A DNA stretch of 34,300 nucleotides from Ramlibacter sp. (GTDB taxonomy: Bacteria; Pseudomonadota; Gammaproteobacteria; Burkholderiales; Burkholderiaceae_C). A program made the position numbers and the translations under genes. A model generated the notes under the pieces. That model was not told the DNA's origin. It saw only the letters and a program-made list of their open reading frames with translations, and did not search any database. Within the stretch, counting starts at the first letter, position 1, and each line of letters starts with the position of its first letter. This document shows, piece after piece, positions 29,842 through 34,300 of the stretch. The stretch spans positions 1 through 34,300 of the forward strand of contig JAQGNJ010000229.1 of NCBI GenBank assembly GCA_028291885.1, written 5' to 3'.

Positions 29842-30714
29842 TTGAACGACAAATTCGAGCAACTGATCGAGCGCGCGGCGCAACTGCTCACCCGCATCGA
29901 AGCCGTCCTGCCGCAGCCGCTGACGTCCCCGGACTGGAGCCAGTCCATCGCCTGGCGTTATCGCAAGCGCTCGTCGGGGCACGGCTCGCTGGAGCCGGTG
30001 CGGCACGTCGCCGAGATCCGGCTGGGAAACCTCAAGGAGATCGAGCCGCAGAAGGAAAAGATCCAGCGCAACACGCTGCAGTTCGTGCAGGGCCAGCCGG
30101 CCAACAACGTGTTGCTGACGGGGGCGCGCGGCACCGGCAAGTCATCGCTGATCAAGGCCTGCCTCAACGAATACGCGCCGCGGGGCCTGCGGCTGATCGA
30201 GGTCGACAAGGCCGATCTCATCGACCTGCCCGACATCGTCGACGTGGTCGCCGGCCGCGCCGAGAAGTTCATCGTCTTCTGCGACGACCTGAGCTTCGAG
30301 GAGGGCGAGCCCGGCTACAAGGCGCTCAAGTCCATCCTCGACGGCTCGGTTGCCGCTGCCACGCCGAACGTGCTGATCTACGCGACCAGCAACCGGCGCC
30401 ACCTGCTGCCCGAGTACATGAAGGAAAACCTCACGTACACCCACACCGAGGACGGCGAGGTCCATCCCGGCGAGGTGGTCGAGGAGAAGATCTCGCTGTC
30501 GGAGCGCTTCGGCCTCTGGGTGAGCTTCTATCCCTTCACCCAGGACGAGTACCTGGTGATCACGGCGCAGTGGCTGTCGTCGTTCGGCGTGACGCCGGCC
30601 AGCATCGAGGCCGCGCGCGCCGAGGCGCTGGTCTGGGCGCTGGAGCGCGGGTCGCGCAGCGGCCGCGTCGCCTACCAGTTCGCGCGCGACTACGCGGGGC
30701 GCCACGCTGAATGA
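29842..30714 (+). CDS. DUF815-family P-loop ATPase
   Basis: A 290-residue AAA-like ATP-binding protein of unknown role. TTG at 29842 is the start (NDKFEQLIERAAQLL); AGAGGA lies upstream and no ATG is near. The Walker A is GARGTGKSS (94-102) and Walker B is KFIVFCDDLSFEEGE (about 142-156). Sensor-1 lies in LIYATSNRRHLLPEYM, typical of the family. ERFGLWVSFYPF is another family segment. It overlaps mutT by four bases (ATGA), so the two are translationally coupled. Conservation of the DUF815-mutT pair in betaproteobacteria suggests a linked housekeeping role. Confidence 0.93.
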   Translation: MNDKFEQLIERAAQLLTRIEAVLPQPLTSPDWSQSIAWRYRKRSSGHGSLEPVRHVAEIRLGNLKEIEPQKEKIQRNTLQFVQGQPANNVLLTGARGTGKSSLIKACLNEYAPRGLRLIEVDKADLIDLPDIVDVVAGRAEKFIVFCDDLSFEEGEPGYKALKSILDGSVAAATPNVLIYATSNRRHLLPEYMKENLTYTHTEDGEVHPGEVVEEKISLSERFGLWVSFYPFTQDEYLVITAQWLSSFGVTPASIEAARAEALVWALERGSRSGRVAYQFARDYAGRHAE

Positions 30715-31199
30715 GCAATCCCGTGCTCGTCGCCCACGGCGAGCGCCCGCGTGAAGGCGGGCCCGACCGCAAGGAAGTGGAGGTCGCCGTCGGCGTGCTG
30801 CTGCGGCCCGACGGCGCTTTCCTTCTGACCTCGCGCCCGCCGGGCAAGGTCTACGAGGGCTACTGGGAATTCCCCGGCGGCAAGGTGGAGGCGGGCGAAA
30901 CGGTGGAGCAGGCCCTGCGCCGCGAACTGCAGGAAGAAATCGGCATCACGGTCGCCGCGGTCCAGCCATGGAAGGTCGAGCGCGTCGACTATCCGCATGC
31001 GCTCGTGCGGCTGAATTTCTGCAAGGTGTTCGAATGGAGCGGCGAGCTGCACATGCACGAAGGCCAGTCCTTCGCCTGGCAGACCTTGCCGGTGCAGGTG
31101 CAGCCGGTTTTGCCCGGCACGGTCCCGGTGCTGCAATGGTTCGCCGCCGAGCGGGGCTTCGCTGGCCCGACGCACACGCCGCTGCCGCAAGACAGCTAG
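30711..31199 (+). CDS. mutT: 8-oxo-dGTP diphosphatase-type Nudix hydrolase (MutT)
   Basis: The protein removes oxidised guanine nucleotides from the pool by hydrolysis to the monophosphate. The 162 residues carry a Nudix box from Gly56 to Gly78, with GGKVEAGE at its start and RELQEEIG at its end supplying the metal-binding Glu residues. SRPPGKVYEGYWEFPGGK is the typical lead-in. The ~30 residues before the box make an N-terminal strand pair. The ATG overlaps the previous stop by four bases. Its own stop abuts that of the convergent yacG gene without a gap. Confidence 0.92.
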   Translation: MSNPVLVAHGERPREGGPDRKEVEVAVGVLLRPDGAFLLTSRPPGKVYEGYWEFPGGKVEAGETVEQALRRELQEEIGITVAAVQPWKVERVDYPHALVRLNFCKVFEWSGELHMHEGQSFAWQTLPVQVQPVLPGTVPVLQWFAAERGFAGPTHTPLPQDS

Positions 31200-31415
31200 C
31201 TACTGCAGCTTGGCGTCGCCGAAGGGCTGGTCGTCCGCCGGTGCATCGCTGGGCACGCGGAAGCTCTCGCTGGCCCAGGCGCCCAGGTCGTAGTTCTTGC
31301 AGCGCTCGCTGCAGAACGGCCGGTAAGGGTTGCTGGGCGCGTAGATGCTGTCGCCGCCGCAGCCGGGGCAGGGCACGATGCGCGGCTTCACGCCCGATGG
31401 TTTTTGCTCGCTCAT
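31200..31415 (-). CDS. yacG: DNA gyrase inhibitor YacG
   Basis: YacG is a small zinc protein that binds GyrB and can inhibit gyrase. The 71 residues carry CPGCG (Cys16, Cys19) and CSERCK (Cys35, Cys39), the four zinc ligands. [14 protein letters not shown] after the ribbon is diagnostic of the family. It lies 12 bases downstream of zapD, in the conserved order coaE-zapD-yacG, and converges head-on with mutT at 31199/31200. Confidence 0.95.
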   Translation of the reverse strand: MSEQKPSGVKPRIVPCPGCGGDSIYAPSNPYRPFCSERCKNYDLGAWASESFRVPSDAPADDQPFGDAKLQ

Positions 31416-31427
31416 GATCCCTGCGAT

Positions 31428-32183
31428 TCAGGAACAGAGCGTCAGTTCAAACGTGGCGTTCTCGGTGCTCGGCTGGAGCCGGTCGCCGGCCTCGTCGTGC
31501 ATCAGCCGCACCGACACCATCAAGCGGTTGCCGCTGATCTCCGGCACCAGCCCGAGCGCGGGATCGATGCGCAGGCGCAGCAGCTGGAAGGTGCGACCGG
31601 CGGGCAGGGTCTGCTGCAACTGGCCGGCCGAGGCCATCACTTTCTGCGGCATTCCGGAGTCGCGCAGCAGCCTGAGCAGCATGTGGATGGATTCGGCGAG
31701 CGGCGCCAGTGTGGAGGCCCAGCGTTCGAGGTCGGCGCGGCGGGCCGCGGGTGGGCGGTGCTGCCAGGCGTAGTACGCCGGCAGGTCGAACTCGCAGGTT
31801 CCGCCGGGAATGCTGATCCGGCTGCGGATACTCATCAGCCAGTCGTTCTCGGTCAGCGTCTGGCCGGCCTTGCCGGGAAGCTTGTTGAGGCTGGAAAAGC
31901 AGCCGTCGAGCTTGCCGATCACGTCATCCAGGACCTTCTCGGCGATCGCGGGATTGCCGCGGTAGGCGTTGAGCGCCTGCTTCTGTTTTTCGAGGTCCTT
32001 CATCACGTCGGACTTCAGGTCCGCGCGCGCGCCGACGTCCATCACTTCGAAGATGGTGGCGAGGGCGTAGTGGTGGTCGACGGGATGGTCGCGCGGGACG
32101 AGCAGGCTCAGCTGTCGGAACAGGTGCTCCAGGCGCAGGTAGGTGCGGATTCGTTCGTTGAAAGGATATTCGTAGAGGATCAC
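31428..32183 (-). CDS. zapD: Cell division protein ZapD
   Basis: ZapD cross-links FtsZ filaments at the Z-ring in the cytosol. The 251 residues match the family. The N-terminus LYEYPFNERIRTYLRLEHLF is characteristic, as is FEVMDVGARADLKSDVMKDLEKQK. SIRSRISIPGGTCEFDLPAYYAWQ lies in the beta domain. It is 28 bases downstream of coaE and is read on the same strand as yacG, so these probably form one transcript. Confidence 0.96.
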   Translation of the reverse strand: MILYEYPFNERIRTYLRLEHLFRQLSLLVPRDHPVDHHYALATIFEVMDVGARADLKSDVMKDLEKQKQALNAYRGNPAIAEKVLDDVIGKLDGCFSSLNKLPGKAGQTLTENDWLMSIRSRISIPGGTCEFDLPAYYAWQHRPPAARRADLERWASTLAPLAESIHMLLRLLRDSGMPQKVMASAGQLQQTLPAGRTFQLLRLRIDPALGLVPEISGNRLMVSVRLMHDEAGDRLQPSTENATFELTLCS

Positions 32184-32211
32184 GCTGCGTCGGGTTCCGG
32201 CAAGGCCGCCA

Positions 32212-32817
32212 TCATAGCCCGAAGCGTTGCGCCGCCTGGGCCACTTCGGCCCGCAGTTGCAAGAGCGTGAGACCCTCGTTGCAAATGACGACGTCGGCAG
32301 CCGCGAGCCGCAGCTGGCGCGGCGCCTGCGCGGCGATGATCGCCTCCACCTGCTGCGGTGCGAGCGCGCTTCGCGCGACCACGCGGGCGATCTGCGTCGG
32401 CACCGAGCAGTCCACCACGACGACCTGGTCCACCTGCCGCCGCCAGCGGCCAGATTCGACCAACAGCGGGATGTCGAACACGATGCAGCGACTGCCGCCG
32501 TCCAAAGCGGCCTGGACCTGGCGCGCGCTCTCGGCGCCGACCAGCGGATGGATGATCGCCTCGAGCTGCTGGCGCGCGGTCGGGTCCGCGTACGCGTGCT
32601 CGCGCATCAGCGCGCGGTCCAATGCACCGTCGGCGCCGATGAAGTTCGCGCCGAAGTGCTGCGCGATGGCCGGGATCGCCGCGCCGCCCGGTGCGGTGAC
32701 GCTGCGCGAGATCGCGTCTGCGTCGATCACCGCGGCGCCGAGAGCGGCGAACATCTGCAGCACCGTGCTCTTGCCGCTGCCGATGCCACCCGTGAGCCCG
32801 ACGCGAAGCGCGGTCAT
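32212..32817 (-). CDS. coaE: Dephospho-CoA kinase
   Basis: CoaE phosphorylates the 3'-OH of dephospho-CoA in the last step of coenzyme A synthesis. The 201 residues start with LRVGLTGGIGSGKST; the P-loop is at 10-18. DADAISRSVTAPGG and ADPTARQQLEAIIHPLV are family segments, and VFDIPLLVESG is the lid-proximal motif. The start is eight bases after the pilD stop, where TGAGG serves as RBS. The pilC-pilD-coaE-zapD-yacG order is common in beta- and gammaproteobacteria. Confidence 0.96.
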   Translation of the reverse strand: MTALRVGLTGGIGSGKSTVLQMFAALGAAVIDADAISRSVTAPGGAAIPAIAQHFGANFIGADGALDRALMREHAYADPTARQQLEAIIHPLVGAESARQVQAALDGGSRCIVFDIPLLVESGRWRRQVDQVVVVDCSVPTQIARVVARSALAPQQVEAIIAAQAPRQLRLAAADVVICNEGLTLLQLRAEVAQAAQRFGL

Positions 32818-32825
32818 GCCGGACC

Positions 32826-33668
32826 TCAAAGGCCGATGGCGCGGAGGATGGACTCGGGGCCGAAGATCATCGCCGTGAGGCCGGCAGCGGCCAGGAACGG
32901 GCCGAACGGCACATGGCCGCCTTCGCGCAATCCGCTCGTGAACTTGAGAGCGATGCCGACGACGGCGCCGATCACGGACGCCATCAGGATGATCGGCACC
33001 AGCGCCTGCCAGCCGAACCAGGCGCCGAGCGCCGCGAACAGCTTGAAGTCGCCATAGCCCATCCCCTCCTTGCCGGTCAGCAGCTTGAAGCCCTGGTACA
33101 CCAGCCAGAGCGAGAGGTAGCCGGCAACCGCGCCCCAGAGGGCCTGCGACAGCGGCACGCCGGTCCAGCGCAGTGCGGCGGCGATCAGGCCGGCCCACAG
33201 CAGCGGCAGGGTGACGTCGTCGGGAAGAAGTGTCGTGTCCCAGTCGATCAGCGCGAGCGCCACGATGGCGGCCGAGAAACCGCACCAGGCAAGCCCGGTC
33301 GGCGTGGCGCCCCAGCGGTGGATGCAATAGAGAAAGAGCGCTCCGGTGACCAGTTCAACGACCGGGTAACGGATGCCGATCGGCTTGCCGCAGGCCGAGC
33401 ATTTTCCCCGCAGCACCAGCCAGCTGACCACAGGGATGTTTTCGTACCAGCGAATCTGGTGACCGCAGTGCCCGCAACGCGAGCGCGGCACCATCAGGTT
33501 GAAGGGCGGGGCCACCGGAGCCGGCTGGCCGGAGAAGTCGGCGCACTCGGCGGCCCACTGCCGCTCCAGCATCTTGGGCAACCGGTAGATCACCACGTTC
33601 AGAAAGCTGCCCACGAGCAGGCCCAGGATGCCGGCGAGGCCGGCATCGATCGCCGCCGAACCGAACAT
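32826..33668 (-). CDS. pilD: Prepilin peptidase PilD
   Basis: PilD cleaves the leader from type IV prepilins and type II secretion pseudopilins and methylates the new N-terminus, within the inner membrane. The 280 residues have about eight hydrophobic helices. The cytosolic zinc domain has CGHCG (Cys65, Cys68) and CSACG (Cys90, Cys93). The catalytic aspartates are in LIDWDTTLLPDD (about 142-144) and GYGDFKL (Asp207). The ATG shares its A with the pilC stop (TGATG), so translation is coupled. Confidence 0.97.
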   Translation of the reverse strand: MFGSAAIDAGLAGILGLLVGSFLNVVIYRLPKMLERQWAAECADFSGQPAPVAPPFNLMVPRSRCGHCGHQIRWYENIPVVSWLVLRGKCSACGKPIGIRYPVVELVTGALFLYCIHRWGATPTGLAWCGFSAAIVALALIDWDTTLLPDDVTLPLLWAGLIAAALRWTGVPLSQALWGAVAGYLSLWLVYQGFKLLTGKEGMGYGDFKLFAALGAWFGWQALVPIILMASVIGAVVGIALKFTSGLREGGHVPFGPFLAAAGLTAMIFGPESILRAIGL

Positions 33669-34300
33669 CAGACGACCTGGCCCAGCTTGAAGATCGGCAG
33701 GTACATGGCCACGACGATGCCGCCGATGAGGCCGCCGAGGAACACGATGATGATCGGTTCCATCAGGCTGGACAGGCCGGCCACCATGTCGTCGACCTCG
33801 GCTTCGAAGAAGTCCGCGGCCTTGCCCAGCATGTGGTCGACCGAGCCCGATTCCTCGCCGATCGCGCACATCTGCAGCACCATGGTGGGGAAGATGTTGG
33901 CATTGGTCATCGCCGCGGTCAGGCTGGTGCCGGTCGACACTTCCTGCTGGATTTTTTCGGTGGCCTTGGCGAACACCGAGTTGCCCGACGCGCCGCCCAC
34001 CGAGTCCAGCGCTTCCACCAGCGGCACGCCGGCGGCGAACATGGTGGAGAGGGTGCGGGTCCAGCGGGCGATCACCGATTTGTAGATCAGGGAGCCGAAC
34101 ACCGGGATCTTCAGCAGGAGCCGGTCCATGAAGGCTTGCACTTTTTCACTGCGCTTCCATGCCTGCATGAAGAAGTAGAAGCCGCCGCCGATGCCGCCGA
34201 AGATCAGCCACCAGTACTTGACGAAGAACTCGCTCATCGCGATCACCATCAGCGTGGGCGCGGGCAGGTCGGCGCCGAAGGAGCTGAATACCTCCTTGAA
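33668..34300 (-). CDS. pilC: Type IV pilus inner-membrane platform protein PilC, 5' part outside window
   Basis: Only the C-terminal 210 residues lie in the window; the frame is open through 34300 and the start is beyond it. The visible part has the C-terminal repeat of the GspF/PilC fold: TLSTMFAAGVPLVEALDSVGGASGNSVF, then QMCAIGEESGSVDHMLGKAADFFEAEVDDMV, and a last helix IIIVFLGGLIGGIVVAMYLPIFK. Other family copies are about 400 residues. It couples the PilB/PilT motors to pilin assembly. Confidence 0.95.
   Translation of the reverse strand, partial: FKEVFSSFGADLPAPTLMVIAMSEFFVKYWWLIFGGIGGGFYFFMQAWKRSEKVQAFMDRLLLKIPVFGSLIYKSVIARWTRTLSTMFAAGVPLVEALDSVGGASGNSVFAKATEKIQQEVSTGTSLTAAMTNANIFPTMVLQMCAIGEESGSVDHMLGKAADFFEAEVDDMVAGLSSLMEPIIIVFLGGLIGGIVVAMYLPIFKLGQVV

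Noticed and set aside
1-34300. CRISPR array, tRNA or rRNA genes, integrase or transposase genes
   Set aside because: I looked for direct repeats with regular spacers, tRNA-like arms, rRNA signatures and transposase or integrase motifs and saw none.

Overview
The window is about 34 kb of GC-rich (roughly two-thirds G+C), gene-dense chromosome. Gene content and order point to a betaproteobacterium of the Burkholderiales, most likely Comamonadaceae (Ramlibacter/Variovorax-like): tlpA-like/accB/accC/prmA/DUF3426, pilC-pilD-coaE-zapD-yacG, a long liv-type ABC operon and an FcbT-like TRAP operon. I see no rRNA, tRNA, CRISPR array, prophage or insertion sequence. No stretch longer than 300 bases lacks a gene; the largest spacers are the aroG leader (5141-5362), the liv/ppk2 gap (22214-22386), the gap between the dctP and FAH starts (27034-27182) and the accB upstream region (11855-11998).

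Layout. 1-5140: a partial YqiA-type hydrolase (-), a small unknown exported protein, rodA, a 3-hydroxyisobutyrate-dehydrogenase-like protein with an apparent internal deletion, tldD and an unknown 189-residue protein. 5181-6481: an aromatic-rich leader peptide, an attenuator, and aroG. 6500-10635: an unknown 344-residue protein (+), then mpl and an acyl-CoA ligase (-). 10702-16633 (+): an unknown conserved protein, a TlpA-like thioredoxin, accB-accC, prmA, a DUF3426 protein and a PfkB-family kinase. 16647-22213 (-): livG-livF-binding protein-livH-livM and a frameshifted SDR dehydrogenase. 22387-27033 (-): TRAP dctP-dctQ-dctM and ppk2. 27183-28014 (+): a fumarylacetoacetate-hydrolase-family gene broken at simple repeats. 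28066-31199 (+): rhodanese, argJ, DUF815 ATPase, mutT. 31200-34300 (-): yacG, zapD, coaE, pilD and the 3' part of pilC.

How the parts fit. The housekeeping genes cover cell-wall elongation and recycling (rodA, mpl), entry to fatty acid synthesis (accBC), aromatic and arginine biosynthesis (aroG, argJ), nucleotide-pool hygiene (mutT), cell division (zapD), CoA synthesis (coaE) and type IV pili (pilCD). The two transport operons look catabolic. Each has a strong hairpin directly after its binding-protein gene, which could give excess binding protein over permease. The enzyme gene beside each transporter (SDR, FAH family) is frameshifted.

The most interesting element is the aroG leader. It is a 23-codon ORF whose residues 7-14 include Tyr, Phe and Trp codons (six aromatics in eight). 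A 7-base segment in its 3' part is identical to the 3' arm of a downstream intrinsic terminator, so it can form a competing antiterminator. This is a complete attenuator covering all three aromatic amino acids. A second recurring pattern is a -10-like hexamer placed so that predicted transcription starts fall at or within a few bases of the start codon, suggesting many leaderless or near-leaderless mRNAs.
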